Shown piece after piece: positions 25,444 through 35,339 of a stretch of DNA of 64,000 nt. The stretch covers positions 167,990 to 231,989 of the forward strand of contig NZ_JAHKRO010000003.1 in the NCBI RefSeq assembly GCF_019396325.1, in the 5' to 3' direction. The notes under the pieces were generated by a model, which saw only the letters and a list, made by a program, of their open reading frames with translations, had not been told where the DNA came from and did no database searches. Numbering within the stretch: the stretch's first letter is position 1; each line of letters opens with the position of its first letter. Both the position numbers and the translations under genes were made by a program. Source of the DNA: Nonomuraea ceibae (lineage in GTDB: Bacteria; Actinomycetota; Actinomycetes; Streptosporangiales; Streptosporangiaceae).

Positions 25444-26923
25444 CGCCCCGCCGCAGCGTGATCGCCGCCGCGATGCAGGCCAGCGGCACGGCGGGCAGGA
25501 CGTAGCGGTAGTCGAACTCGGCCGTCGCCGCCGGAGCCAGCAGCAGCCCGAACGCGCCCAGCCACGGCAGCACCACCGGCCCGCCCAGCGTCCGCCAGCG
25601 CACCGCGATGCCGTAGAGGCCGATCAGCATGATCCCGGCGAGCATGATGCCGCGCAGGTAGAACACCTTCTGGTAGCCGCTCATGATGTCGGCCCAGGGC
25701 GAGACGATCTTGGTCTCGGGCGGCCCCTGCTCGTAGGCGAACGCGTCGGTGTGGGTCCAGCCCTGGTAGGACGGCCAGTTGGGCAGCCGCTTGGGATTGC
25801 CGGTGCTGTCGAGCTCGTAGTAGGGCTTGAACTCGTACATGTTGTAGGTCGCGGCGTCGGGGAAGACCGGCCGGCCCCAGTGGAAGGAGCGCAGGAAGTC
25901 GCGCGCCACCACGCCCAGGTAGTCGCCGGGCTGCGACATGATCGCCCGCATGGCGAACGCGCTGGCCGCCTCGTTGGTGACGTCGGTGAACTTCTTGCCG
26001 GTGCCCCAGCGGTGCAGCACCTCGCCGGTGCCCTCGCCGTCGCCGCTGCCCTGGCCCCACAGATACCACTGCGCGTAGTCCTTGCGTTCGTGCACCGGGT
26101 CGTTGATGCACAGCAGGACGAGCTCGACCTCCTTGTAGGGGTCGATGTTCATCTTGTCGCAGTCGGCGAAGATCGCGGTGCGCATGTAGAGGATGAGGCC
26201 GTCGCTGTTGGTCATCGCGAATTTGCCGAAACTTGCCGCGAACCACCCCATGTAGGCGGCGACCGGCACCGCGCAGGCCGTCACCACGGCCGCGACCGGC
26301 TTCCACCCGGTCCGCTTGACCAGCAGGTAGAGCACGACGAGCGCGAGGATCGGCAGCCCGATCGAGCGCGTCAGCCAGGTCAGCGCCAGCAGCAGCCCGA
26401 CGACCGCGCCGACCTTCCACGACATGCGCCGGTTCCACAGGACGAGCGTGATCACGCCCACGACCAGCAGCGTGAACATGGAGTCCGACATGATCAGCTG
26501 TTCGAGCTGGATCTGGTAGGCGTCGAACAGCACCGGCGCGGCGGCCAGCGTCGCCCCCCACTTCGGCAGCGCGAACTTGCGCCGCAGCAGCGCGTAGATC
26601 AGCGCCGCCGTGGCCAGGCCCATCAGATGCTGGGTCAGCGTCACCAGCGTGAAGCTGTGGAACGGCTTGAGCAGCAGCAGCCAGAACCCGTAGCCGTCGG
26701 GCCGGATCGGGTGCGGCCGGGGGTGCAGCGCCACCGACACGTACTCGTAGGAGTCGTTGAACCACATCGCCGGGCCGTAGCCGAGCATGGTGATCAGCCG
26801 CAGCACCGCACCCGCGGCGAACGCTGCGGCGAACACCCGATGACGGCCCAGGAAAGCCCGCGCACGAGCCGTCCGGCCTGGGGCGGAGTGGTCCACAGGG
26901 GTAATCTCCGCGACGCTCACCAT
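25379..26923 (-). CDS. GT-C type membrane glycosyltransferase
   Basis: Integral membrane protein of 514 residues with about ten helices. The first loop carries WFNDSYEYVSVAL, an acidic motif in the position of the catalytic aspartate of GT-C (ArnT/PMT-like) enzymes, which use polyprenyl-phosphate sugars. A large outside loop (about residues 230-390) contains several cysteines. The C-terminal helices include the segment VLPWLGAFGLLLAPAATAEFDYRYVLPAVPLACIA; FDYRYVLP is typical of this superfamily. I chose the ATG at 26923 (MVSVAEITPVDH). It is divergent from the GT2 synthase at 27023, which could make its sugar donor. Confidence 0.8.
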   Translation of the reverse strand: MVSVAEITPVDHSAPGRTARARAFLGRHRVFAAAFAAGAVLRLITMLGYGPAMWFNDSYEYVSVALHPRPHPIRPDGYGFWLLLLKPFHSFTLVTLTQHLMGLATAALIYALLRRKFALPKWGATLAAAPVLFDAYQIQLEQLIMSDSMFTLLVVGVITLVLWNRRMSWKVGAVVGLLLALTWLTRSIGLPILALVVLYLLVKRTGWKPVAAVVTACAVPVAAYMGWFAASFGKFAMTNSDGLILYMRTAIFADCDKMNIDPYKEVELVLLCINDPVHERKDYAQWYLWGQGSGDGEGTGEVLHRWGTGKKFTDVTNEAASAFAMRAIMSQPGDYLGVVARDFLRSFHWGRPVFPDAATYNMYEFKPYYELDSTGNPKRLPNWPSYQGWTHTDAFAYEQGPPETKIVSPWADIMSGYQKVFYLRGIMLAGIMLIGLYGIAVRWRTLGGPVVLPWLGAFGLLLAPAATAEFDYRYVLPAVPLACIAAAITLRRGVTWAPSSPRSRRASATTTPPA

Positions 26924-27022
26924 GCTGTAAAGAATGCCAGTCGTTTCGGTGACTTGCCCCGACCATGGACGGGCACACGGCATGATGGTGTGCTGGAAGA
27001 GCCTTAACTGAAGGGTTGAGAC

Positions 27023-28252
27023 GTGGAACTGACGGTGGTCATGCCCTGCCTCAACGAGGCGGAGACCGTGGAAGTCTGTGTGCGCAAGGCACTGGCGTGC
27101 ATGGAGGAGCACGGCATCGAGGGCGAGGTCCTGATCGCCGACAACGGCAGCACGGACGGCTCGCAGCAGCTCGCCCGTGACGCCGGCGCCCGCGTCGTCC
27201 ACGTGGACGAGAAGGGCTACGGCAACGCCCTGATGGGTGGCATCCGCGCCGCGCGCGGCCGCTACGTGATCATGGGCGACGCCGACGACTCCTACGACTT
27301 CACCTCGTTGCTCCCGTTCGTCGAGCAGTTGCGCGACGGCGCCGACCTCGTGATGGGCAACCGGTTCAAGGGAGGCATCGCCCCGGGCGCGATGCCGCCG
27401 CTGCATCGCTACCTGGGCAACCCGGTGCTCTCGTTCATCGGCCGGCTGTTCTTCCCGTCGGCGATCGGCGACTTCCACTGCGGGCTGCGCGGCTTCCGCC
27501 GCGACTCCATCCTCAAGCTGCACCTGCAGACCGGGGGCATGGAGTTCGCCAGCGAGATGGTGGTGCGCTCGACGCTGTCGGGGCTCGACGTGCGCGAGGT
27601 GCCGACCACGCTCTCGCCCGACGGCCGCTCCCGCCCGCCCCACCTGCGCTCCTGGCGCGACGGCTGGCGTCACCTGCGCTTCCTGCTGCTCTACAGCCCC
27701 AAGTGGCTGTTCTTCTACCCGGGCATCCTGCTCATGGTGCTGGGGCTGGTCGCGGGCACCGCGCTGACGTTCGGGCCGGTCGAGATCGGCGAGCTGGCCT
27801 TCGACGTCGACACGCTGGTCGGCGCGTCGGCCGCGGTGGTGATCGGCTTCCAGGCGGCCCTGTTCGCGCTGTTCACCAAGGTCTACGCGGCCGAGGAGGG
27901 CTTCCTGCCTGAGTCGTCCCGGGTGCGCAGGCTCATCGACATCGTCAGCCTGGAGAAGGGCCTGATCGTCGGCGGCCTGCTGGCCCTGGCCGGTCTGGTC
28001 GGCCTGGTGGCCTCGCTGGTCCACTGGCAGGTGCGCGACTTCGGCGAGCTCGACCCGCGCGAGTCGCTGCGCCTGGTCGTGCCGTCGGCGACGGCGCTCA
28101 TCATGAGCTTCCAGACGATCTTCGCCTCGCTGTTCATCAGCATCCTCGGCATCCGCCGCACCCGCGAGTCGTCCATCGACGTCGCCGCGAAGGCCGCCGA
28201 AGAGGCCGCCGAGGCCGTCACACGTGAGGAAACTTCGGCAACCTCGCGCTAG
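27023..28252 (+). CDS. GT2 polyprenyl-phosphate sugar synthase with membrane tail
   Basis: Transfers a sugar from a nucleotide donor to polyprenyl phosphate on the cytoplasmic side, giving donors for GT-C enzymes. The 409-residue protein has an N-terminal GT-A domain: [49 protein letters not shown] with the metal-binding DxD, and [10 protein letters not shown]. After residue 230 come about four membrane helices (for example [21 protein letters not shown]). This matches dolichyl-phosphate-glucose-type synthases. The GTG start is preceded by AAGGG. Together with the mannosyltransferases it forms a glycosylation neighbourhood. Confidence 0.9.
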   Translation: MELTVVMPCLNEAETVEVCVRKALACMEEHGIEGEVLIADNGSTDGSQQLARDAGARVVHVDEKGYGNALMGGIRAARGRYVIMGDADDSYDFTSLLPFVEQLRDGADLVMGNRFKGGIAPGAMPPLHRYLGNPVLSFIGRLFFPSAIGDFHCGLRGFRRDSILKLHLQTGGMEFASEMVVRSTLSGLDVREVPTTLSPDGRSRPPHLRSWRDGWRHLRFLLLYSPKWLFFYPGILLMVLGLVAGTALTFGPVEIGELAFDVDTLVGASAAVVIGFQAALFALFTKVYAAEEGFLPESSRVRRLIDIVSLEKGLIVGGLLALAGLVGLVASLVHWQVRDFGELDPRESLRLVVPSATALIMSFQTIFASLFISILGIRRTRESSIDVAAKAAEEAAEAVTREETSATSR

Positions 28253-28296
28253 CAATTCGTTCGAGGCGCGCGGCGTCGGCCCGTAGGCTTGGACCC

Positions 28297-30078
28297 ATGT
28301 CCCAGCACATTCTGACCGCCGTCGCGTGGCCGTACGCTAACGGCCCCCGCCACATCGGGCACGTCTCCGGGTTCGGCGTGCCGTCCGACATCTTCAGCCG
28401 CTACCAGCGGATGGCGGGCAACAAGGTGCTGATGGTCTCCGGCACCGACGAGCACGGCACCCCGATCCAGGTGCAGGCCGACAAGGAAGGCGTCACGGCC
28501 AGGGAGCTGGCCGACCGCTACAACCGCGTCATCGCCGAGGACCTGACCGGGCTGGGGCTGTCCTACGACCTGTTCACCCGCACGACGACGAAGAACCACT
28601 ATGCCGTCACGCAGCAGATCTTCAAGGGTCTCTACGACAACGGCTACATCTTCCCCAAGACCACGATGGGCGCCATCTCCCCGTCGACCGGGCGCACCCT
28701 GCCCGACCGCTACATCGAGGGCACCTGCCCCATCTGCGGCTACGACGGCGCGCGCGGCGACCAGTGCGACAACTGCGGCAACCAGCTCGACCCGATCGAC
28801 CTGATCAACCCGGTCAGCCGCATCAACGGCGAGACCCCGGTCTTCGCCGAGACCGAGCACTTCATGCTCGACCTGCCCGCCTTCGCCGAGGTGCTCGGCA
28901 CCTACCTGCAGTCCAAGCAGGGCGAGTGGCGGCCCAACGTGCTCAAGTTCGCCCTCAACCTGCTCGGCGACCTGCAGCCGCGGGCGATCAGCCGCGACCT
29001 CGACTGGGGCGTGCCCATCCCGCTCGACGGCTGGCGCGACCAGCCCAACAAGCGGCTGTACGTGTGGTTCGACGCGGTCATCGGCTACCTGTCGGCCTCC
29101 ATCGAGTGGGCCAGGCGCTCCGGCGACCCCGACGCCTGGCGCCAGTGGTGGCAGAACCCCGACGCGCGCGGCTACTACTTCATGGGCAAGGACAACATCG
29201 TCTTCCACGCCGAGATCTGGCCGGCGATGCTGTTCGGCTACAGCGGCATCGGCGCCCGCGACGGCCGCCCGGGCGAGCTCGGCAAGCTCGACGTGCCGTC
29301 CGAGGTGGTCTCCAGCGAGTTCCTGACGATGGAGGGTAAGAAGTTCTCCTCCTCCCGCCAGGTCGTCATCTACGTGCGCGACTTCCTGGCCCGCTACGAC
29401 GCCGACGCGCTGCGCTACTACATCGCCGTGGCCGGGCCCGAGAACCAGGACACCGACTTCACCTGGCAGGAGTTCGTCAACCGCAACAACGGCGAGCTGG
29501 TCGCCGCGTGGGGCAACCTGGTCAACCGGTCGATCTCCATGGCGTCGAAGAACTTCGGCGTGGTGCCCGAGGCCGGCGACCTGACCGACGCCGACCGGGC
29601 GCTGCTGGAGCGCTCGCGCGGCGCGTTCGCCCCGGTGGGCGCCGAGCTGGGCCGCTCCCGGTTCAAGAACGCCATCACCGAGGCGCTCGACGTGGTCCGC
29701 GAGGCCAACAAATACCTGGCCGAGCAGGAGCCGTGGAAGCTCAAGGACGACCCGGAGCGGCAGAAGTCGATCCTGCACGTCGCCCTCCAGGTGGTCGACG
29801 ACGCCAAGACGATGCTGACGCCGTTCCTGCCGAGCTCGTCCAACAAGGTCCACGCCATGCTGGGCGGCCAGGGCGTCTGGTCCGGCATGCCGGAGATCCG
29901 CGAGGTCGACGAGGACGGCGGCCAGTCCTACCCGATCATCACCGGCGACTACGACGGCGCCGCCCGCTGGGAGCACCGGCCGATCAAGCCGGGCACCCCG
30001 CTCGCGCCGCCGGTGCCGCTGTTCAAGAAGCTGGACCCCAAGGTCGTGGACGAGGAGCTCGCGCGGCTGGGCGAGTGA
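28297..30078 (+). CDS. metG: Methionyl-tRNA synthetase
   Basis: Charges tRNA-Met and initiator tRNA. The 593-residue class I synthetase shows [14 protein letters not shown] (HIGH motif) near residue 20, a zinc knuckle with two CxxC pairs (CPICG...CDNCG) around residues 146-162, and GKKFSSS in place of KMSKS near residue 348. The anticodon-binding helical domain follows; no C-terminal tRNA-binding extension is present, so this is the monomeric actinobacterial form. It opens the conserved metG-tatD-rpf-rsmA-ispE series. The last 56 bases overlap the convergent FAD monooxygenase gene. Confidence 0.97.
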   Translation: MSQHILTAVAWPYANGPRHIGHVSGFGVPSDIFSRYQRMAGNKVLMVSGTDEHGTPIQVQADKEGVTARELADRYNRVIAEDLTGLGLSYDLFTRTTTKNHYAVTQQIFKGLYDNGYIFPKTTMGAISPSTGRTLPDRYIEGTCPICGYDGARGDQCDNCGNQLDPIDLINPVSRINGETPVFAETEHFMLDLPAFAEVLGTYLQSKQGEWRPNVLKFALNLLGDLQPRAISRDLDWGVPIPLDGWRDQPNKRLYVWFDAVIGYLSASIEWARRSGDPDAWRQWWQNPDARGYYFMGKDNIVFHAEIWPAMLFGYSGIGARDGRPGELGKLDVPSEVVSSEFLTMEGKKFSSSRQVVIYVRDFLARYDADALRYYIAVAGPENQDTDFTWQEFVNRNNGELVAAWGNLVNRSISMASKNFGVVPEAGDLTDADRALLERSRGAFAPVGAELGRSRFKNAITEALDVVREANKYLAEQEPWKLKDDPERQKSILHVALQVVDDAKTMLTPFLPSSSNKVHAMLGGQGVWSGMPEIREVDEDGGQSYPIITGDYDGAARWEHRPIKPGTPLAPPVPLFKKLDPKVVDEELARLGE

Positions 30079-31240
30079 CGCCGTAGTCGGGCAGGGAGAC
30101 GGCCTCGGCCGTCTTCCGCACCGACCTGGCGATCGCCTTCTTCCACGGCATGTAGGGCAGCAGCTTGTAGTTCTGGTTGACCAGCCAGGCCATGAGCTTG
30201 CTGTCGGGCACCATGAACTTGCTGACGCCCTCGCCGGACTTCTGGCAGGCGGTGGCGTAGCCGCGCATGACCTGCTCATAGCGGGCGAACGCGGCCCGGT
30301 GGTCGGCCCCGGCCGCGGCGATCTCGCCCGCCAGCACGTACGCGCCGACGACGGCCAGCCCGGTGCCCATGCCCGACAGCGGCGACGGGCACCAGGCGGC
30401 GTCGCCGAGCAGCGCCACCCGACCCCGTGACCAGCGGTCCAGCTTGACCTGGCTCGCGGAGTCGAAGTAGAAGTCGGGCGCCCCGTCCATCGCGGCCAGC
30501 AGCCGGGGCGTCTCCCAGCCGACGCCGGCGTAGGCCTCGGCCAGCAGCCGCCGTTGCGCGGCCACGTCCCGCCGGTCATGCTCCAGCGGCTGCGAGGCGA
30601 ACCAGAACATGGCCTTGGCCTCGGCGTTGTGCCTGGCGCTGTAGACGCCGACCGTCCGGCCGGGCACGTTGTAGGCCAGGCCGCTGTGGTCGAGCCCCAG
30701 GTAGTTGTCCAGGGTGAACACCGCGCAGTAGAGGCCCAGGTGGTGGACGAGGCTCCGCTCCGGGCCGAACGTCAGCGCCCGCACGTTGGAGTGCAGGCCG
30801 TCGGCGCCGATCACCAGGTCGAACCGCCGCGCCGCGCCGCTCTCGAACGTCACCTCCCCGGCCTCGGAGATCGAGGTGATGGAGTCGCCGAACACGTACT
30901 CCGTGTCGTCCCTGGTCGCCTCGTGCAGGATCGCGGCCAGGTCGCCGCGCAGGATCTCCACGTCCCCGGCGAACAGGTCCTCGGGCATGCGGGTCAGCTT
31001 CCTGCCCGCCTCGTTGACGTTCCAGGTGGCGCCCATCCGGGTCCGTTCGCGTTCGACGGCGTCGAGCAGGCCCATCCGGCGCAGCACCGTCAGGTGCGCC
31101 TCGCCCCGGAAGTCGACGGCGTAGCCGCCCGCGCGCAGGGCGGGCGCGCGTTCGACGATCGTGGCGCGGTGGCCGTGGCGGGTGAGCCAGAAGGCGAGGG
31201 CGGGGCCGGCGACGCTCGCGCCGGAGATCAGGATGTCCAT
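30023..31240 (-). CDS. FAD-dependent monooxygenase (PHBH/TetX-like)
   Basis: Flavin hydroxylase of 405 residues. The Rossmann start [31 protein letters not shown] carries GxGxxG-like glycines (GASVAG), [14 protein letters not shown] is the DG motif and [33 protein letters not shown] is the GD motif that contacts FAD. Substrate unknown; relatives act on aromatic, polyketide or tetracycline-like compounds. It lies 55 bp downstream of the BTAD regulator in the same direction, so the two may form an operon. The proline/arginine-rich tail after SLPDYG is read from DNA that also encodes the end of metG. Confidence 0.92.
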   Translation of the reverse strand: MDILISGASVAGPALAFWLTRHGHRATIVERAPALRAGGYAVDFRGEAHLTVLRRMGLLDAVERERTRMGATWNVNEAGRKLTRMPEDLFAGDVEILRGDLAAILHEATRDDTEYVFGDSITSISEAGEVTFESGAARRFDLVIGADGLHSNVRALTFGPERSLVHHLGLYCAVFTLDNYLGLDHSGLAYNVPGRTVGVYSARHNAEAKAMFWFASQPLEHDRRDVAAQRRLLAEAYAGVGWETPRLLAAMDGAPDFYFDSASQVKLDRWSRGRVALLGDAAWCPSPLSGMGTGLAVVGAYVLAGEIAAAGADHRAAFARYEQVMRGYATACQKSGEGVSKFMVPDSKLMAWLVNQNYKLLPYMPWKKAIARSVRKTAEAVSLPDYGVTRPAARAPRPRPWGPAS

Positions 31241-31295
31241 GCGGCCGAGCCTGCCCGGCGGCGCTCACCGGCCGCTCACCGGTGAGTCACCGGCC

Positions 31296-34200
31296 TCAGC
31301 GGCTGGTCGAGCGCAGGGGTGAGGCCGCCACGGCCTCCGGGGCGACCCCGGCGAGCAGGCACGCCTCGGCGATGCCCAGGCCCGCGCCCTCGCCCCTGAC
31401 GCGCGCGTACTCAGGCTCGCCGAGCAGGTCGCGCACGGCCGCGGCGGCGCGCGTCACCTCGGGGTCGGCGGACTCGGCGCCGCGGACCCCGGCCGCGACC
31501 CCCAGCAGTCTCGCGGCCCGCCCGGCGTCCGGGACGGTGGCGTACGTCTCCAGCACGGCCAGCGCCTCGATCGGCCGGGCGCACTCGGGGATCGCCCCCA
31601 CCGTCAGCGACACCTCCACGGCCTGCACGAACGCGGCCCTGGCCGCCGCGAGGTCGCCCTCGGCCCGCGCGAGCCTGCCCATGCCCACCAGCAGCCGCGC
31701 CCTGCTGCCCGAGCTCTTGAGCCACTGCGGGTCGGCCAGCCGCACCGCCTGCTCGTAGAGGCCGCGCGCCCCGGCCAGGTCGCCCTCCTGGTAGGCGGCG
31801 TCGCCGAGCCCGCGCAGCGCCGTGCCGACGTACGTGGGCAGCCCGACCCGCCGCGCCACCTCGGCGGCCCGCTCGTAGTCGGCCCTGGCGCCGGCAAGGT
31901 CGTGGCGGATGCGGTAGTCGCCCCGGTTGCACAGCAGGTCGGCCAGGTCCTCGGCGGCCCCCAGCCGTTCGGCCAGCGCCACCGCCTCCTCGACGCGGGC
32001 CAGCGCCGTGGCGTCGTCGCCGCGCACGCTCGCCATCCAGGCGAGCGCGTCGAGCACCAGCGCCGCCCCCCACCGGTCGCCCAGCGCACGGAAGCCGGCC
32101 AGCGCCGCGTCCAGCCCGCGCTCGGCCGCGCCGAAGTCGGCCTCCGCCATCTGCGGGTAGGCCCACACCAGCCCGGAGACGGCCCGCTCCCACGGGTCGG
32201 GGCTGGCGGCGGCCTGCCGGATCACCTGGATCGTGACCTGCGGGTGGTCGCCCCCGGCGGTGACCATCGGCCACAGGAACGCCAGCAACGGCCGGCGCCG
32301 CCCCCGCTCGCCGCGGGCCACCAGCGTCTCGGCCGCCCGGGTCCACGGCTCGCGGACGGCCGAGGTGAGGCCGCCGCTCACCGCCGTCAGCAGGCACAGC
32401 ACGTAGTCGTCGCCCAGCTCGGGGTCGGGCACGTCACCGGCGGCCTCCAGCAGCGCGAGCGCCGGCCCGGCGGCGGCGCTCCGCATGCCGCGCATCCACA
32501 GATAGGACGACATCGCCCCCAGCAGATGCATCCCGGTCGCCACCTCGCCCGCCTCGACGGCCCAGCCCAGGGCCGCCATCAGGTTGTCGTGCTCGGCGGC
32601 CAGCCGCTCCAGCCGGTCGAGCTGCCCCTCGCGCCGCAGGTGGGCGTCGGACTCCTCGGCCAGGGCCAGGAAGTGCTCCGCGTGCGCGCGGCGTACGGCG
32701 GGCTCCTCTGCGGCGAGGTGTTCGGCGCAGAAGGCGCGGATGGTCTCCAGCATCCGGTAGCGGCCGCCGGAGACCTCCACGAACGACTTGTCCGCCAGCG
32801 AGTCGAGCAGCTCCTCCGCCCCCGGCAGCGCGCACACCCGGGTCGCCGCCGAGGCCGTCGCCCCGCCGGGGAAGACCGTCAGCCGGCGGGCCATCGCCTG
32901 CTCGCCGGCGGTGAGCAGGTCCCAGCTCCAGGCGACCACGGCACGCAGCGTCCGGTGGCGGGCGTCGGCGGTGCGGCTGCCCCGCGACAGCAGGCGGAAC
33001 CGGTCGTCGTGGGCGAGCCGCCCGGCGAGCTCCGCGGGCTCGTGCGTACGGGTGCGGGCCGCGGCCAGCTCGATCGCCAGCGGCAGCCCGTCCAGCGTGG
33101 CGCAGATCCGCGCCACCGCCTCACCGGCCGCGAACCCCGGCCGGACCGCCGACGCCCGATCGGCGAACAGCCTGACGGCGTCGTCCGGGGCGAGGGGGCG
33201 CACCGGCCACAGGTGCTCGCCCGTGACGTTCAGCGGCTCGCGGCTGGTGGCCAGCACCCGCAGGCCGGGACAGGCCGCCAGCAGCCGCTCGGCCAGCGCG
33301 GCGGCCTCGCCGACCAGGTGCTCGCAGTTGTCGAGCACGAGCAGTAACGCCCGCTCGCCGATCACCTGGACCAGGCGGGTCTCGTCGGCGGCGCCGCCCG
33401 GCCGCACCGGGCCGAGCAGCCCGTTCTCGCGGACGCCGAGCGCGGCGAGCACCGTGCGCGGGATCGCGCCGCCGCCCGCCACCGGGGCCAGCGCCGCCAG
33501 GCACACGTCCCCGTACGGCCGGGCGACCTCCACCGCCAGCCGGGTCTTGCCCGCGCCTCCCGGGCCGAGCAGCGTCACCAGCCTCGCCCCGCCGAGCAGC
33601 GACCGCACCGCCGCGACGTCACGCTCGCGCCCGACGAAGCTGGTCAGCGGGGCGGGCAGGGCAGGCCCGGCGGGCGCGGGCTCGCCGTGGAGCAGCGACC
33701 GGTGCAGGCCGGTCAGGGCGGGCGACGGGTCGGCGCCGAGCTCGTCGGCCAGCACCCGCCGGGCCCGCTCGAACGCCACCAGCGCCTCGGCCTGCCTGCC
33801 CTCGGCCTGGAGGGCGCGCATGAGCTGCCCGCACAGCCGCTCGCGCAGCGGGTGGCGGTCGATCAGCTCGCCCAGCTCCGGGATCACCTCACGCGCGCGG
33901 CCCCGCAGCAGGTCGGCCTCGATCCGGTCCTCCAGCGCCTCCAGACGGCGCTCCTCCAGCGCCGCGCCGAACGCGGGATCGAGGTCGGCCACGGCCGGCC
34001 CGCGCCAGAGCGCCAGCGCCTCCCGCAGCAGCCTCGCCGACAGCCCTGGATCGCCCGGCAGGGCGTCACGCCCCTCGGCGGCCAGGCGCAGGAAGCGGTG
34101 GGCGTCCACGTCGTCGGGGGCGACGGCCAGCAGGTAGCTGGCGGCCGACAGCTCCACCGCCACGCCGTCGCGCCGCAGCCTCGACACCTGCGACTGCAGC

Positions 34201-34385
34201 GCGTGCCGCACGTCGCCCGGCGGGCGGTCCCCGTACAGGACGTCGATCAGCCGCTCGCGCGGCACGACCTGGCCCGGGGTGAGCAGCAGGCAGGCCAGCA
34301 GCGCGCGCCGGGCCGGGCCGCCGAGCGCCACCTCGGAGCCGTCCGCGCGCCACGCGCGGGTGCTGCCGAGGATGCCGAAACGCAT
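31296..34385 (-). CDS. AfsR/BTAD-type regulator with NB-ARC and TPR domains
   Basis: Large SARP-like ATP-dependent regulator of 1029 residues. Order: OmpR-type winged helix (about 1-90), BTAD helical domain (about 95-245, ending GADPSPALTGLHRSLL), NB-ARC ATPase with FVGRERDVAAV, Walker A GPGGAGKT and Walker B LLLVLDNCEHL, then a long TPR region. Such proteins activate secondary-metabolism or accessory genes. The start at 34385 is 20 bp from tatD on the other strand, so the divergent promoters overlap. The likely target is the FAD monooxygenase downstream, though no biosynthetic cluster is present. Inserted between metG and tatD, which are neighbours in mycobacteria. Confidence 0.93.
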   Translation of the reverse strand: MRFGILGSTRAWRADGSEVALGGPARRALLACLLLTPGQVVPRERLIDVLYGDRPPGDVRHALQSQVSRLRRDGVAVELSAASYLLAVAPDDVDAHRFLRLAAEGRDALPGDPGLSARLLREALALWRGPAVADLDPAFGAALEERRLEALEDRIEADLLRGRAREVIPELGELIDRHPLRERLCGQLMRALQAEGRQAEALVAFERARRVLADELGADPSPALTGLHRSLLHGEPAPAGPALPAPLTSFVGRERDVAAVRSLLGGARLVTLLGPGGAGKTRLAVEVARPYGDVCLAALAPVAGGGAIPRTVLAALGVRENGLLGPVRPGGAADETRLVQVIGERALLLVLDNCEHLVGEAAALAERLLAACPGLRVLATSREPLNVTGEHLWPVRPLAPDDAVRLFADRASAVRPGFAAGEAVARICATLDGLPLAIELAAARTRTHEPAELAGRLAHDDRFRLLSRGSRTADARHRTLRAVVAWSWDLLTAGEQAMARRLTVFPGGATASAATRVCALPGAEELLDSLADKSFVEVSGGRYRMLETIRAFCAEHLAAEEPAVRRAHAEHFLALAEESDAHLRREGQLDRLERLAAEHDNLMAALGWAVEAGEVATGMHLLGAMSSYLWMRGMRSAAAGPALALLEAAGDVPDPELGDDYVLCLLTAVSGGLTSAVREPWTRAAETLVARGERGRRRPLLAFLWPMVTAGGDHPQVTIQVIRQAAASPDPWERAVSGLVWAYPQMAEADFGAAERGLDAALAGFRALGDRWGAALVLDALAWMASVRGDDATALARVEEAVALAERLGAAEDLADLLCNRGDYRIRHDLAGARADYERAAEVARRVGLPTYVGTALRGLGDAAYQEGDLAGARGLYEQAVRLADPQWLKSSGSRARLLVGMGRLARAEGDLAAARAAFVQAVEVSLTVGAIPECARPIEALAVLETYATVPDAGRAARLLGVAAGVRGAESADPEVTRAAAAVRDLLGEPEYARVRGEGAGLGIAEACLLAGVAPEAVAASPLRSTSR

Positions 34386-34404
34386 GGAAGCTACCTTAGG
34401 AGGC

Positions 34405-35259
34405 GTGAGCAAGATTCCCGCCGCCCCGGAGCCGCTGTCCGCGCAGGTGTTCGACAGCCACTGCCACCTCGACATCATGGTGGGCGACCGGCAGGCGTCG
34501 TCCGGCGACCCCGTGGCGCTGGCCGCGCAGGCCGCCGAGGCGAGCGTGCGGAGCATCCTCGACGACGCCCGCGCCGTGGGCGTCACCCGGCTGGTGACGA
34601 TCGGCTACGACCTGCCGTCGTCGCGGTGGAACGCCGAGGTGGCCGCCGCGCACGAGGGCGTCTACGCCGGGGTCGCGGTGCACCCGAACGAGGCCCACGA
34701 CGCGACTCCCGAGGTGCTGGCCGAGATCGAGGCGCTGGCCGGGCGGCCCGAGGTGCGGGCCGTGGGGGAGACCGGGCTCGACTACTACCGCGACTGGGCG
34801 TCCAAGGAGGATCAGCACGCGAGCTTCCGCGCGCACGTCGAGATCGCCAGGCGCACCGGCAAGGCGCTGGTCATCCACGACCGCGAGGCGCACGACGACG
34901 TGCTGAAGGTGCTCGCGGAGGCAGGGCCGCCGCCGGTGGTGGTATTCCACAGCTTCTCCGGCGATGCCGACATGGCCAAGAAATGCGCCGACGCCGGATA
35001 TTTCATGTCCTTCTCCGGGCCGGTCACGTACAAGAACGCCGGCTACCTGCGCGAGGCCGCGCAGGTAGCGCCCGCCGAGCTGATGCTCGTCGAGACCGAC
35101 GCCCCCTACCTGCCGCCGGTCCCGCACCGGGGCAAGCCCAACGCGCCCTACCTCATCCCGATCACGCTGCGCTGCCTCGCCGAGGTCAAGGGCGTCCATC
35201 CTGACGCGCTGTGCGAGACCATCAGCGCCAACGGAATCACGGTCTTCGGCGAGTGGTAG
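34405..35259 (+). CDS. tatD: TatD family metal-dependent DNase
   Basis: Metallo-hydrolase of 284 residues with a TIM-barrel fold. Metal ligands are visible in FDSHCHLD (the HxH pair), GETGLDYYRD (glutamate), LVIHDREAHDDV, VVFHSFSG and VETDAPYLPPVPHRGKPN (aspartate), the complete TatD signature. Start is uncertain: the GTG at 34405 has AGGAGG only one base away, and the ATG at 34384 would add seven residues; either may be used without a normal leader. Gene order tatD-rpf-rsmA is conserved. Confidence 0.94.
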   Translation: MSKIPAAPEPLSAQVFDSHCHLDIMVGDRQASSGDPVALAAQAAEASVRSILDDARAVGVTRLVTIGYDLPSSRWNAEVAAAHEGVYAGVAVHPNEAHDATPEVLAEIEALAGRPEVRAVGETGLDYYRDWASKEDQHASFRAHVEIARRTGKALVIHDREAHDDVLKVLAEAGPPPVVVFHSFSGDADMAKKCADAGYFMSFSGPVTYKNAGYLREAAQVAPAELMLVETDAPYLPPVPHRGKPNAPYLIPITLRCLAEVKGVHPDALCETISANGITVFGEW

Positions 35260-35281
35260 CCATGATTCGGTGAAGCCGCGG

Positions 35282-35298
35282 CGGCGGAGGTTCCGCCG
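35282..35298. terminator. Small hairpin between tatD and rpf
   Basis: CGGCGGA-GGT-TCCGCCG, a perfect 7-bp stem with a 3-base loop and no T-tract. It could attenuate read-through from tatD or be a leader element of rpf. Weak evidence. Confidence 0.35.
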
Positions 35299-35339
35299 TC
35301 ACTACCGTCGGGCGCCGGAAGCTCAACCGGAGGTCGCCC

